Shown here: piece by piece, positions 1-9,290 of the stretch | Layout of the letters: every line of letters starts with the position of its first letter | Position numbering within the stretch: position 1 is the first letter of the stretch | DNA from: Saccharibacter floricola DSM 15669 | GTDB taxonomy: Bacteria; Pseudomonadota; Alphaproteobacteria; Acetobacterales; Acetobacteraceae | Direction: 5' to 3' | NCBI RefSeq assembly: GCF_000378165.1 | Contig: NZ_KB899333.1 | Coordinates: 248,001 to 312,000, forward strand | Length of the DNA: 64,000 bases | Translations under genes and position numbers: made by a program | Notes under the pieces: generated by a model | The model's database searches: none | Told to the model about the DNA's origin: nothing | Seen by the model: the letters and a program-made list of their open reading frames with translations, nothing else

Positions 1-1242
1 TTTGGGCGTGCCACCATTGATGTGGCTGAAGAATGTTCGTTGTTTCACGGTGTGTGGGCGCAGGGCACGCAAGAGCAGGTGTGGATGAGCCACGGTGATC
101 GTGTGGCGGCAATTCCAGAAGGCTTTAAAGCGGTGGCGTATTCAGAAGGCGCTCCTTTTGCCATCATCGCTGATGAAAAGCGCAAGTTCTACGGTGTGCA
201 GTTCCATCCAGAAGTGGTGCATACCCCGCACGGTGCAGCGTTGATTCGTAACTTCACACATGATGTTGCGGGTTGCTCAGGAACATGGACAATGGCAGGC
301 TTCCGTGATCTGGAAATTGAGCGCATCCGCCGTCAGGTTGGTGATGGTAAGGTGATTTGCGGTTTGTCCGGGGGCGTGGATAGCTCTGTTGCTGCGAAAC
401 TTATTCATGATGCGATCGGTGATCAGCTGACCTGTATCTTTGTCGATCCCGGCATTTTGCGTGCTGGGGAAGCGGATGAGGTGGTGAAAACTTTCCGTGA
501 TCGCTTCAATATTAAGCTCGTTCATCGCGATGCGTCTGATCTGTTCTTGGGTGAGTTAGAGGGTGTGACAGACCCAGAGGTGAAGCGTAAAACCATTGGT
601 CGCTTGTTTATTGAGGTCTTTGAGCAAGAAGCCGCGAAGCTTGGCGGAGCACAATTCCTCGCACAGGGCACTCTTTATCCAGATGTTATTGAGAGTGTAA
701 GCTTTAATGGCGGGCCTTCGGTGACCATCAAGTCCCACCATAATGTAGGTGGTTTGCCAGAGCGCATGAATATGGAGCTCGTGGAGCCACTGCGTGAGCT
801 GTTTAAAGACGAGGTGCGTGCTCTTGGGCGGGAAATAGGTGTGCCTGAGGCGATCGTGAGCCGCCATCCTTTCCCAGGGCCAGGGCTTGCGATTCGTATC
901 CCTGGCGCACTCACGCGTGAAAAACTGGATTTATTGCGGAAGGTTGACAGTGTTTATCTGGAAGAGATCAGAAAAGCTGGTCTTTATGACGAAATCTGGC
1001 AGGCTTTTGCAGTATTGCTCCCCGTTCGTACGGTTGGGGTCATGGGTGATGGCCGCACCTACGACCAAGCCTGTGCTCTGCGTGCGGTGACAAGCACGGA
1101 CGGCATGACCGCTGAAGTGTATCCGTTCAGCTTTGACTTCCTCTCTCGCGTGTCCGGTCGTATTGTCAATGAGATCCGGGGCATTAACCGCGTGACGTAC
1201 GACATTACGTCTAAGCCACCGGGTACGATTGAGTGGGAATAA
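1..1242 (+). CDS. guaA: GMP synthase (glutamine-hydrolysing), 5' end outside window
   Basis: Converts XMP to GMP with ATP and glutamine, the last step of guanylate synthesis in the cytosol. The reading frame is open from base 1, so the gene is cut by the window edge; 413 codons are visible, against about 520 for the family. The visible part starts inside the class I glutamine amidotransferase domain and still has its His-Glu pair in GVQFHPEV (His codon at 205, Glu at 211); the nucleophile Cys lies upstream of the window. The ATP-pyrophosphatase P-loop GLSGGVDSS begins at base 361. The C-terminal dimerisation domain ends in the typical [10 protein letters not shown] strong terminator follows. 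The other guanylate gene, guaB, is about 43 kb away in this window. Identification is secure. Confidence 0.97.
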   Translation, partial: FGRATIDVAEECSLFHGVWAQGTQEQVWMSHGDRVAAIPEGFKAVAYSEGAPFAIIADEKRKFYGVQFHPEVVHTPHGAALIRNFTHDVAGCSGTWTMAGFRDLEIERIRRQVGDGKVICGLSGGVDSSVAAKLIHDAIGDQLTCIFVDPGILRAGEADEVVKTFRDRFNIKLVHRDASDLFLGELEGVTDPEVKRKTIGRLFIEVFEQEAAKLGGAQFLAQGTLYPDVIESVSFNGGPSVTIKSHHNVGGLPERMNMELVEPLRELFKDEVRALGREIGVPEAIVSRHPFPGPGLAIRIPGALTREKLDLLRKVDSVYLEEIRKAGLYDEIWQAFAVLLPVRTVGVMGDGRTYDQACALRAVTSTDGMTAEVYPFSFDFLSRVSGRIVNEIRGINRVTYDITSKPPGTIEWE

Positions 1243-1273
1243 ACCCGATCAGCTTTGTATGACAGAGCGTCTT

Positions 1274-1310
1274 GGAAAGGCCCGTAGGTAGCGATACGGG
1301 CCTTTCCTTT
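1274..1310 (+). terminator. Intrinsic terminator of guaA
   Basis: A perfect 13-bp stem (1274-1286 with 1295-1307) encloses an 8-nt loop and is followed by a short T-rich tail, 31 bp after the guaA stop codon. Confidence 0.85.
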
Positions 1311-1593
1311 ATGGGCACTGGAGCGTTCAATTGCTTGTAGAGTTTAAGGATGGTCGTTGTTGCGACTATTTGTCCTATTAAGCGCACCTTATTTTATTGT
1401 AGGGCATGTTTCCAAAGATTGGATTTCATAAAGAGGTCATTATAACCATCTGTAAAAAAAGAAAACAATATTTCTATAAAGCAAAAGTATAGGCCGAATA
1501 AATTTTGTATCTATTAGGGTGGTTGTCTACTTAATGAAGAGGTGATTTAGTAACGACATTCAAAATGATACTATCCCTAAGGAGTGTGGCGCG
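1311..1593. other. AT-rich intergenic region upstream of the acetyl-CoA synthetase gene
   Basis: No coding frame or RNA gene is recognisable here. The stretch 1420-1530 is AT-rich and probably carries the acs promoter, but no confident -35/-10 pair could be chosen. The acs Shine-Dalgarno (AAGGAG, about 1579-1584) lies at the right end. Confidence 0.5.
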
Positions 1594-3582
1594 GTGAGTA
1601 ATGAGAGAGCTCAGGGTTTATTGTTAGACCGCCTTATAAACTCACCACTTCAGCATGCGTCACAGTCTGTTTTTAAAGATATGACGTCTTATGAGGCCTT
1701 ATGTAAGGAGGCGCAGAAAGAGCCGGAGCTTTTCTGGTCGCGTCTTGCACAAGAGCATTTGCAATGGGATCACCCATTTTCCCATGTTCTCGATAAAAGC
1801 CACGCACCCTTTTACCGGTGGTTCGATGATGGCGCTCTTAACGCGAGTGTAAATTGCCTTGACCGTCATCTAGGAACTGAGTGTGAGCACAAAGTGGCGA
1901 TCCATTTTGAGACAGTGGATGGAAAGGTCACGTCAGTGACGTATCGCACGTTGTACGAGCGTGTGTGTCAGCTCGCCAATGCCCTAAAAGAAAGAGGCGT
2001 AGAGAAAGGTGACCGCGTGCTGATTTATCTTCCGATGGGGGATGAAGGCGTGGTTGCGATGCTGGCGTGCGCGCGTATTGGGGCCATTCATGTTGTGGTG
2101 TTTGCTGGGTTTTCAGCAATAGCACTGCATGAGCGCCTTCAAGATACAGGTGCTGTGGCCGTCATTACGGCCAATGTGCAATGCCGCTCTGGGCGCGAAT
2201 TACCCCTTAAAGCAGGGGTCGATGACGCTATCGCTTTAGGTGGCTGTGAGCATGTGGGCACAATCTTGGTATATGAGCGGACAGCAACAGCATGGCCGCG
2301 TCAGGAAGGGCGTGATTTTTCCTACGCTGAGCTTGTGTCGCAACAGCCAACAGAGTGTGCACCCGTATCAGTTTCTGCGGAGCATCCTCTCTTCATTCTC
2401 TACACGTCGGGCTCTACAGGAAAGCCGAAAGGCGTTGTGCACACAACGGCGGGGTATCTCCTTTGGGCGAAACTGACCATGTTGTGGTCTTACGACATCC
2501 AGCCGAGCGATGTTTTTTGGTGCACAGCCGATATTGGGTGGATTACCGGTCATACTTACGTCACGTATGGCCCATTGGCTGCTGGCGCGACGCAAGTGAT
2601 TATGGAAGGCGTGCCGCTTTATCCAGACGCGAGTCGGGTATGGAAGACCATCCAGCGCCATGCTGTTACGACCTTCTACACAGCGCCAACGCTCATTCGT
2701 GCGCTTATCAAGGCTGCTGCGCAGGAGGATGTGTATGCCCCAGAGTCGTATGATCTGTCCTCACTGAGGCTATTAAGCAGCGTTGGAGAGCCGATTGATG
2801 CAACCGCATGGCGCTGGTTTTACGAACATGTTGGGCACGGGCGCTGCCCTTACGTTGATACATTTTTTCAAACAGAAACAGGTGGTCACGTTATTACGCC
2901 TATCCCCGGTGTGACACCGCTTGTTCCGGGTTCTTGCACGTTGCCTCTCCCAGGGATGGATGTGGTGATTGTTGATGAAGCAGGAGAGCCACGCCCATGG
3001 GGGCAAGGCGGTCTGTTAGTGATCGCGTCGCCATGGCCTGCGATGGCGCGCACTCTTTGGCGTGATGATGAACGCTACCGGCAGAGTTATTTCCCCGAGG
3101 AGTTGGGTGGCACTTTGTATCTGGCAGGTGATGGTGCGGTGCGAGATGAAGATACGGGCTATTTTCGGATTACAGGCCGGATAGATGATGTGTTGAACGT
3201 CTCGGGCCATCGCCTAGGAACAACAGAGATCGAGTCTGCCCTGAGTCGTTTAGATCATGCGGTCGCAGAGGTTGCTGTTGTAGGGCAGCCTGACCCAAGC
3301 ACAGGTGAGGCTGTGTGTGCTTTTGTCGTGCTCAAAAAATCTGACTACGGAGAAGAGGTAGCCCGCCAGATTGCACAAGAGTTGAGGCAACAGGTTGCAC
3401 GAGATATTAGCCCAATTGCGAAGCCGAAATTTATCCGATTTGGGTCGAATCTCCCTAAAACCCGGAGCGGGAAGGTGATGCGGCGTTTATTGCGTTCCTT
3501 TGCGCAGGGGGAAAAAGAGGCACAAGATATCAGTACGTTGGAAGATCCTTCCGTTTTGGATCATTTCTCGGTGATTTATTAA
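1594..3582 (+). CDS. acsA: Acetyl-CoA synthetase (AMP-forming)
   Basis: Activates acetate to acetyl-CoA through acetyl-AMP in the cytosol. In an acetic acid bacterium this is the entry step for re-using excreted acetate. The 662-aa product has the usual family length. It carries the AMP-binding P-loop [11 protein letters not shown] (from residue 270), the adenylate motif QTETGGH, the hinge [14 protein letters not shown] (near residue 537) and the C-terminal [11 protein letters not shown], whose Lys627 is the residue acetylated for control in characterised Acs proteins. The start is GTG at 1594, about 10 nt after an AAGGAG ribosome site. It stands alone between guaA and a secreted protein gene. 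Propionyl-CoA synthetase is the nearest alternative, but length and motifs favour Acs. Confidence 0.93.
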   Translation: MSNERAQGLLLDRLINSPLQHASQSVFKDMTSYEALCKEAQKEPELFWSRLAQEHLQWDHPFSHVLDKSHAPFYRWFDDGALNASVNCLDRHLGTECEHKVAIHFETVDGKVTSVTYRTLYERVCQLANALKERGVEKGDRVLIYLPMGDEGVVAMLACARIGAIHVVVFAGFSAIALHERLQDTGAVAVITANVQCRSGRELPLKAGVDDAIALGGCEHVGTILVYERTATAWPRQEGRDFSYAELVSQQPTECAPVSVSAEHPLFILYTSGSTGKPKGVVHTTAGYLLWAKLTMLWSYDIQPSDVFWCTADIGWITGHTYVTYGPLAAGATQVIMEGVPLYPDASRVWKTIQRHAVTTFYTAPTLIRALIKAAAQEDVYAPESYDLSSLRLLSSVGEPIDATAWRWFYEHVGHGRCPYVDTFFQTETGGHVITPIPGVTPLVPGSCTLPLPGMDVVIVDEAGEPRPWGQGGLLVIASPWPAMARTLWRDDERYRQSYFPEELGGTLYLAGDGAVRDEDTGYFRITGRIDDVLNVSGHRLGTTEIESALSRLDHAVAEVAVVGQPDPSTGEAVCAFVVLKKSDYGEEVARQIAQELRQQVARDISPIAKPKFIRFGSNLPKTRSGKVMRRLLRSFAQGEKEAQDISTLEDPSVLDHFSVIY

Positions 3583-3778
3583 TGGTGCGCGGGAAAAGAT
3601 TTCTTAAAGATTTTTTAGAACCTTGCTGCTTTGCTACGCTAAAGACGGTGTCAAACCACTCAAACCTCTTCTGCTACGCTTTTCTTGAAGGGCAGGGTTG
3701 CTTCCTCAAAAGCATTTTTTTGCTCTGAAAGCGGAAAGGTGGCTTGCTCAAAACGTCATCCCTTGGCAGGGATAGAGC

Positions 3779-4684
3779 ATGAAGCTGCCGATTGCCTCTT
3801 ATTGCTGTATAGTGTCGCCTAGCGTTTTGCTGATGGCGAGTGTTGGTCTGATGACCAGTGCGGTGTCTGCGTACGGGCAAGAGGGAGCGTCACAAAAATC
3901 AACCCATCATACTCATCATCACGGGAAAGCCCATCATCACGCACATTATGCCCAGCATAGTGCGGAAGAAGCAGGGCATCGCCACCATGTTTCTCATCAT
4001 AAGAAACATAAGGTCGCTAAGGCCGCTGCGGTGGGCGCCGCTGCTGGAGCTGTTGGCTCAGCAGCGATTAAGGAGAGGCCGATTGCTCCCCCTGCTTCGC
4101 AGGCGGGTGCTGCGCTGCCCTCAGAGGCTTCTGCTGATAATAAGGGGAGTGAAACGGGTCTCCCATTGCCGCGCTTTGCCGCTTTGCGGGCAGACCGTGT
4201 GTATATGCGGCGTGGGCCGGGGGAACGGTACCCAATTGATTGGGTGTATCATCGCCGCGGATATCCCGTGAAGATTGAGAGAGAGTTTGGCGTCTGGCGT
4301 CTTGTTGAAGACCTAGACGGCCAGAAAGGCTGGGTGCATCAGGTCACGCTACGAGGCGGTCGATCTTTTGTTATACCCGGCCCGCCGTCCCCAGCTGGGG
4401 ATGGAACGAGCCTTCCGACTGCACAACATGCAGATCCACGTATTGTGGCTTATGTGCCAGAACAGGACATGTTGCGTGGTCAGAATCATGATGTCCCATT
4501 GATGAGCTCACAAGAGGCGAACCAAAAAGTGGTCGCTGCGCTAGAACCCGGCACAGTAGGCACTATCAAAGCCTGCCCAAAAGGGTCATCATGGTGTCAT
4601 GTCACAGTCAGGGGCTACGATGGTTGGCTTGAACGCCAGTCATTGTGGGGGGTGCAACCCGGTGAAATCATTCAGCCTGACTGA
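3779..4684 (+). CDS. Exported His-rich protein with two bacterial SH3-like domains
   Basis: Product of 301 aa and unknown function. Residues 1-31 look like a signal peptide (hydrophobic core, VSA cleavage site). Residues 43-79 are extremely rich in His with some Lys, including runs such as HHTHHH and HHHAHY. An Ala/Gly stretch follows at 81-97 and a Pro/Ala linker up to about 130. Two SH3-like modules come next, about residues 137-192 (RADRVYMRRGPG opening, GWVHQVTL close) and 222-291 (ending YDGWLERQSLWG); these resemble the SH3_4 type found in periplasmic proteins. The SH3 part is common in alphaproteobacteria, whereas the His tract is unusual and could bind metal (inference). It ends 22 bp before pyk and may be co-transcribed with it. 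Confidence 0.8.
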   Translation: MKLPIASYCCIVSPSVLLMASVGLMTSAVSAYGQEGASQKSTHHTHHHGKAHHHAHYAQHSAEEAGHRHHVSHHKKHKVAKAAAVGAAAGAVGSAAIKERPIAPPASQAGAALPSEASADNKGSETGLPLPRFAALRADRVYMRRGPGERYPIDWVYHRRGYPVKIEREFGVWRLVEDLDGQKGWVHQVTLRGGRSFVIPGPPSPAGDGTSLPTAQHADPRIVAYVPEQDMLRGQNHDVPLMSSQEANQKVVAALEPGTVGTIKACPKGSSWCHVTVRGYDGWLERQSLWGVQPGEIIQPD

Positions 4685-4706
4685 ACACAGAAAGTCGAGG
4701 AATGTT

Positions 4707-6068
4707 ATGACAGCCAACAACCATCATCGCCGCACACGGATTGTTGCGACCCTCGGGCCTGCATCGTCAACACCTGAGCAGATTGTTAATCTTGCTAAAG
4801 CAGGTGTGAATGTTTTCCGTCTGAACTTCTCTCACGGTACGCACGATGAGCATGCAGCCCGTCATAAAGCGGTCCGCGAAGCGGAAGCAAAAGTGGGTCA
4901 TCCACTTGCTGTTTTGGCTGACTTCCAAGGGCCAAAGCTGCGCGTTGGCGTATTTGAAAATGGCCCAGTGGTACTTAAAAAAGGTCAGAAATTCGGCTTG
5001 GATCTGGATAAAACACCAGGCAACGAAAAGCGCGTTAATCTGCCACATCCAGAAATTATCTCAGCGATTGATGTTGGCCACCGTCTGCTTCTGGACGATG
5101 GTAAGATGGCCCTTAAGGTGCTGAGCAAGAATAAAAATGGTCTGGAAACTGAAGTTCTGGTGGGTGGTAAGCTCTCTGAACGTAAGGGGGTGAACGTTCC
5201 TGACGTTGCGCTGCCTATTCCAGCATTGACTGAAAAAGACCACAAAGACTTCAAGTTTGCTCTGTCTCTTGGTGTTGATATCGTGGCTCTGTCCTTTGTT
5301 CAGAAGCCAGAAGACATTCAGGAAGCTCGCGATATTGCGAAGGGCCAAGCTTGGATCGTCACCAAGCTGGAAAAACCACAAGCTGTGGAACAGCTCGAAG
5401 AAATCATCCGTCTGTCTGATGCGCTGATGGTTGCTCGTGGTGATCTGGGCGTGGAACTGCCAGCTGAGGATGTGCCGGTCGTTCAGAAGCGTGCGATCAA
5501 GGAAGCTCGTCGTCAGGGCCGTCCAGTTATCGTGGCAACACAGATGCTGGAGAGCATGATCGACAGCCCATCACCAACCCGCGCTGAAGTGTCTGACGTT
5601 GCAAACGCCGTGTATGACGGTGCGGATGCTGTGATGCTTTCTGCTGAGAGTGCTGCTGGTGGCTATGGTCTGGATGCTGTGAGCATCATGGCACGCACGG
5701 TTTCCCGTGTTGAGCGTGATGCTGACTGGCGTGCTCGTATGGACAATATGCGTCCGGTTGCTGAGCGCAGCATTCAGGGCTCTCAGGCAAAATCTGCTGG
5801 TGATGTTGCACGTCATGCGGGTGCTTCGGCTCTAGCTGTGCAGACAGAAGATGGCCGTAGTGCTGTTCTCGTGTCCCGTGAACGCCCACATCAGCCTATT
5901 GTTGCTCTGACAAACGAAACAACAGCACGTCGTCTGAGCGTGGTTTGGGGTGTCTTCGCGAAAGCAACTTCTGACAAGAGCGAGATTGCGTCTTCTCCTG
6001 TCGTGAAGAGCGGTGACCATGTTGTTCTGCTTGACAGCAGCAAAGCGCTGAGCGTTGTGAAGGTCTAA
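4707..6068 (+). CDS. pyk: Pyruvate kinase
   Basis: Transfers phosphate from phosphoenolpyruvate to ADP, the last step of glycolysis. The chosen start, ATG 4707, follows a GAGG site at 4697-4700 and gives 453 aa beginning MTANNHHRRTRIVATLGPAS; the frame stays open further upstream to 4599, but that would overlap the SH3 gene and lacks family similarity. Signatures are ATLGPAS, the Arg/Asn/Ser/His substrate pocket in FRLNFSHGTHDEH, the Mg-binding MVARGDLGVELP and the helix IVATQMLESMI. The C-terminal effector domain is present but short, as is common in alphaproteobacterial enzymes. Two hairpins follow, one of them a strong terminator. Confidence 0.96.
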   Translation: MTANNHHRRTRIVATLGPASSTPEQIVNLAKAGVNVFRLNFSHGTHDEHAARHKAVREAEAKVGHPLAVLADFQGPKLRVGVFENGPVVLKKGQKFGLDLDKTPGNEKRVNLPHPEIISAIDVGHRLLLDDGKMALKVLSKNKNGLETEVLVGGKLSERKGVNVPDVALPIPALTEKDHKDFKFALSLGVDIVALSFVQKPEDIQEARDIAKGQAWIVTKLEKPQAVEQLEEIIRLSDALMVARGDLGVELPAEDVPVVQKRAIKEARRQGRPVIVATQMLESMIDSPSPTRAEVSDVANAVYDGADAVMLSAESAAGGYGLDAVSIMARTVSRVERDADWRARMDNMRPVAERSIQGSQAKSAGDVARHAGASALAVQTEDGRSAVLVSRERPHQPIVALTNETTARRLSVVWGVFAKATSDKSEIASSPVVKSGDHVVLLDSSKALSVVKV

Positions 6069-6092
6069 TCCATTAGATCATGATAACGGTGT

Positions 6093-6120
6093 CTTTCAGC
6101 TTCGTGTAAGAAGCTGAAAG
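6093..6120 (+). other. Perfect 11-bp hairpin after pyk
   Basis: An 11-bp perfect stem (6093-6103 with 6110-6120) encloses a 6-nt loop. No T-run follows, so it is not itself an intrinsic terminator; it sits just before one. Confidence 0.6.
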
Positions 6121-6127
6121 GGCGCAT

Positions 6128-6167
6128 AAAAAACCCCGAGATGCCAGCTGGCTCTCGGGGTTTTTTT
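6128..6167. terminator. Bidirectional intrinsic terminator between pyk and tyrA
   Basis: The stem A6-CCCCGAGA pairs with TCTCGGGG-T7, and the internal palindrome GCCAGCTGGC extends the hairpin. Poly-A on the left and poly-T on the right let it serve both convergent genes. Confidence 0.9.
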
Positions 6168-6184
6168 AATGAGGGGAAGCGTCG

Positions 6185-7078
6185 TTACGCTTGACGATTT
6201 TCGAGCAGGCTTAAGCGAATGCGCCGCCCACGCTCAATACGTTCAGTGATGGCATCGCGATCTCCTGTGCGGATCGCTTCAGCCATTTTGGCCGTCTCCC
6301 CTTGGAAGCGCTCAAGCGTTTGGAGGATAATGTCACGATTGGCGAGGAAAATATCACGCCACATCACCGGGTCTGATCCAGCAATTCTGGTAAAATCACG
6401 GAAGCCAGAAGCGGCATAATCTAAGACATCTGCGCGTAAGTCGGTAGAAAGACGGTCTGCTGTATCGCAAATGGTAAAGGCGAGTAGATGGGGAAGGTGA
6501 CTGACCATTGCACAAATCTGGTCGTGATAATGGGCCTCGACACGCCGTGTTCGTGCACCGCAGAGCTGCCATAGTGTTTCAACACGCTCAATGGCAGAAG
6601 AAGAGGTGCTTTCAGGGGGGATAAGAAGGCACCAGCGCTCTTCAAAAAGGGTTGAGAAGCCCGCATCAGGGCCTGAATATTCTGTTCCTGCCATGGGATG
6701 GACAGGCACATAAGTGATATCACTGGGAAGGTGAGGCACGATTTCTTGGGTGATCGTGCTGCGGACTGACGCAACGTCGCTTAAAATACTTCCCGATTTC
6801 ATATGGGGTAAAGCCTGCTGCGCAACGGAAGCTACGGCCCCTGTCGGAATGCAGGAAACAACGATATCAGCCTCCTGCACACCTTCAGCGAGAGATGTCG
6901 TTACCTGATCGGCAATCCCTAGGCTCTTCACACGTTCCAGAACGTCAGCAGACTGGTCAATGGCAATCAGCCGTTGGGCAATGGCTGGGTTTTGTTGGGC
7001 TCGGCGGAGGAGAGAAGAGCCAATCAAGCCTGGGCCGATAACAGCAAGCGTATGAAAAAGCGGGGACGGCGAAGACAT
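6185..7078 (-). CDS. tyrA: Prephenate/arogenate dehydrogenase family protein
   Basis: Oxidatively decarboxylates prephenate (or arogenate) in tyrosine synthesis. The 297-aa product begins with a Rossmann fold (AVIGPGLIGSS, residues 12-22), and the prephenate-site motif HPMAGTEYSGP lies near residue 127. The helical C-terminal dimer domain includes FRDFTRIAGSDP. No chorismate mutase or ACT domain is attached, which fits the free-standing TyrA type. It lies 12 bp downstream of hpnL on the same strand, so the two may be co-transcribed; that links tyrosine synthesis to the hopanoid region only by position. Prephenate versus arogenate preference cannot be told from sequence alone. Confidence 0.9.
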   Translation of the reverse strand: MSSPSPLFHTLAVIGPGLIGSSLLRRAQQNPAIAQRLIAIDQSADVLERVKSLGIADQVTTSLAEGVQEADIVVSCIPTGAVASVAQQALPHMKSGSILSDVASVRSTITQEIVPHLPSDITYVPVHPMAGTEYSGPDAGFSTLFEERWCLLIPPESTSSSAIERVETLWQLCGARTRRVEAHYHDQICAMVSHLPHLLAFTICDTADRLSTDLRADVLDYAASGFRDFTRIAGSDPVMWRDIFLANRDIILQTLERFQGETAKMAEAIRTGDRDAITERIERGRRIRLSLLENRQA

Positions 7079-7090
7079 GGGAGCGGATAC

Positions 7091-8128
7091 TCAGGAGGAA
7101 GATGTGGAAGTTTTTTGAGCGCGGCGGAGCTGATGGAACTCATAATATTGCCAAAGCAGCAGGGTAGGGATCCCGATTACAATATCACGTCCACGACGGA
7201 GTAGAGAGAGGCTAAAGGCAATATCAGATGGGATGCCAAAAATCAGTCCGAGAGCGACATAAGCCCCCTCCTGCACACCAAGCGCACCGGGGACGAGGAA
7301 GCCGGCAGACATAATGCCGCACACGACGCCTTCAATCGCTGTGGCATCAAAGAAAGTGAGGGTGACACCCAATAACCGTAGGGAAAGCCATGTCATAAAG
7401 GCACTGCCCAGCCAACAAGCGAGATGAAGGGCTGCACCACAGGCGATGCGAGAAGGACGGCTCCACAGGCTATCCAAATAGTTCTGGAAGTTTGTTGTAT
7501 TGCCTGTAAGGGTGTCGCCCCAGTCGGCAGAAATATGCTTGGCTAAAAAATAGGCGAGCCGTTTAAGGAGGTTACCTCCATGCTGCTGTGTCCAGATAAA
7601 GCCTGCCATGCCAAGGCTGAGCAAAACCATCGCGATGGACAAAGGCCAGATAAAACGTCCAGCGTCTTGATGGCCAATGAGGCAGAGAAGAGCGAGAACA
7701 ATAAAAGCGATCTGTCCTAAAACTTCCGTGGTAATGTCGATAAGATTAGCGGCGACTCCCTCAGGCCAACCTAGGTGAGTGTTGTCTGTCGTGCGGCGTG
7801 GGTGGCCTGCCGTGGTTGCACGGATGCCAATAATCATTCCACCAAGTTGGGAGAAAGGCAGGCAAGCTGCAGCGGCGTCACGCACGAAACGAGCGGCCGT
7901 GAGGCGTGCCAAACTGATATCGGCAATACTTCCCTTCCATGCGACCCCGAGGATGAGGTTAACGACGAATTGGACGGCAATAAGCAGGATAAAACCACCG
8001 ATCCCCACTTTGCCGAGAGCAAGAAGAATGGAATGTAATCCTGTTCTCAGCGTGAGAAAGCAGAACAACACGACACCGATGAGAGTGAGAATAAAGGGAA
8101 GTGTTTTCTTCAAGATGAGCCACCGCAT
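7091..8128 (-). CDS. hpnL: HpnL-type integral membrane protein (LPG synthase transmembrane-like family)
   Basis: A 345-aa polytopic membrane protein with about eight hydrophobic segments, starting at residues 8-28. The family resembles the flippase half of lysylphosphatidylglycerol synthase; characteristic pieces are FSQLGGMIIGIRAT (about 96-109) and the late GFLVPGALGVQEGAYVALG, containing the PGALGVQEG signature. Members found beside hopanoid genes are called HpnL, and a role in moving or modifying hopanoid or related lipids is proposed in the literature but not shown here. It is divergent from hpnA across 145 bp, which likely holds both promoters, and lies just upstream of tyrA. The membrane character is certain and the name HpnL rests on family and context. 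Confidence 0.82.
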   Translation of the reverse strand: MRWLILKKTLPFILTLIGVVLFCFLTLRTGLHSILLALGKVGIGGFILLIAVQFVVNLILGVAWKGSIADISLARLTAARFVRDAAAACLPFSQLGGMIIGIRATTAGHPRRTTDNTHLGWPEGVAANLIDITTEVLGQIAFIVLALLCLIGHQDAGRFIWPLSIAMVLLSLGMAGFIWTQQHGGNLLKRLAYFLAKHISADWGDTLTGNTTNFQNYLDSLWSRPSRIACGAALHLACWLGSAFMTWLSLRLLGVTLTFFDATAIEGVVCGIMSAGFLVPGALGVQEGAYVALGLIFGIPSDIAFSLSLLRRGRDIVIGIPTLLLWQYYEFHQLRRAQKTSTSSS

Positions 8129-8273
8129 GCCGTAAAAATACCCCGCTCTTTTAGGCTACTCTGTGTAGGGCGTCCAATAGATTGTCAGACGCCTTATTCA
8201 GGCTTCCTCTTTCCCAATGAGAGCAGGGTAGGTATATCCGTACGCTATATATGGATTAGGAAGGGAAGGCGAC

Positions 8274-9272
8274 ATGGCAGAGGATATTACTCTTGTTACA
8301 GGAGCGACGGGCTTTGTCGGGTCAGCTGTGGCGCGTGTTCTGCTTAAGCGAGGGCATCGGCTGCGTGTGCTGGTTCGCCCGACCTCAGATCGTAGCAATT
8401 TAGAAGATTTGTCTGTTGAGTATGTAGAGGGCGATCTTGCACGTCCAGATGATATGGAAGAAGCCCTGAAGGGGGTGACGTACCTCTTTCATGTTGCGGC
8501 TGATTATAGGCTCTGGGTACCGAACCCTGAAAGCATGATGCAGGCGAATGTGGACGGTACGCGCCGTCTTATGTTGGCTGCCCAGCAGGCAGGTGTGAAA
8601 AAGATCGTTTATTGCTCATCTGTCGCAGCCCTCGCCACCGCGCATAATGGGATTCCCGCGACAGAAGCGGATCCGATTACGGAAGCGCAGATTGTGGGTG
8701 TTTATAAGAAGTCAAAATTTCGTGCTGAGCAGGAAGTTCTACGTTTGGTGCGTGAGCAAGGGCTTCCGGCAGTTATTGTGAATCCCTCTACGCCTGTTGG
8801 GCCGCGTGATATTAAGCCAACCCCGACAGGGCAGATGATCCTTGACTGTGCGACAGGGCGAATGCCTGCTTATGTCGAAACTGGCCTTAATATTGTTCAT
8901 GTTGATGATGTGGCAGAAGGACATGTCTTGGCGCTGGAGAAAGGTGTGGTCGGCGAGAAATATATTCTGGGTGGGCAGAATATGATGCTGGGTGATTTAT
9001 TTAGGATTGTAACACGTTGTGCAGGCGGGAAAGCCCCGACAATTAAGCTGAAGCAGTCTTGGTTGTATCCTGTTGCGCTGATCTCCGAAATTCTTGCGCG
9101 CACGGTCGGCATTGAACCCCGTGTAACGCGTGAAATGCTCGCTATGTCGAAAAAGTTGATGTACTTCTCCTCAGCAAAAGCTGAGAAAGCCTTGGGCTAC
9201 CAAGCACGCCCTGCTCAAGAGGCGGTGGAGGATGCTGTCGCGTGGTTTCGGCAGCATAAGCGTATGTCTTAA
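8274..9272 (+). CDS. hpnA: Hopanoid-associated sugar epimerase HpnA
   Basis: Extended short-chain dehydrogenase/reductase of 332 aa, related to dihydroflavonol reductases and NAD-dependent sugar epimerases. The Rossmann glycine motif TGATGFVGS is at residues 9-17, and the active-site Tyr-x3-Lys is in GVYKKSK near residue 145. HpnA heads most hopanoid clusters; an involvement in making or altering the hopanoid head-group sugar is assumed, with the exact substrate unresolved. It starts the plus-strand run hpnA-hpnG; hpnB begins 18 bp after its stop. The start ATG 8274 follows AGGGAAGG, a good ribosome site. Confidence 0.93.
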   Translation: MAEDITLVTGATGFVGSAVARVLLKRGHRLRVLVRPTSDRSNLEDLSVEYVEGDLARPDDMEEALKGVTYLFHVAADYRLWVPNPESMMQANVDGTRRLMLAAQQAGVKKIVYCSSVAALATAHNGIPATEADPITEAQIVGVYKKSKFRAEQEVLRLVREQGLPAVIVNPSTPVGPRDIKPTPTGQMILDCATGRMPAYVETGLNIVHVDDVAEGHVLALEKGVVGEKYILGGQNMMLGDLFRIVTRCAGGKAPTIKLKQSWLYPVALISEILARTVGIEPRVTREMLAMSKKLMYFSSAKAEKALGYQARPAQEAVEDAVAWFRQHKRMS

Positions 9273-9290
9273 GGGTGGGGTAAACGTTCT

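Noticed and set aside
556-867. Long antisense frame within guaA
   Set aside because: Shadow of a conserved gene; no start signal or family match.
3583-3778. Candidate small RNA between acs and the SH3 gene
   Set aside because: No hairpin with T-run and no conserved motif could be seen.
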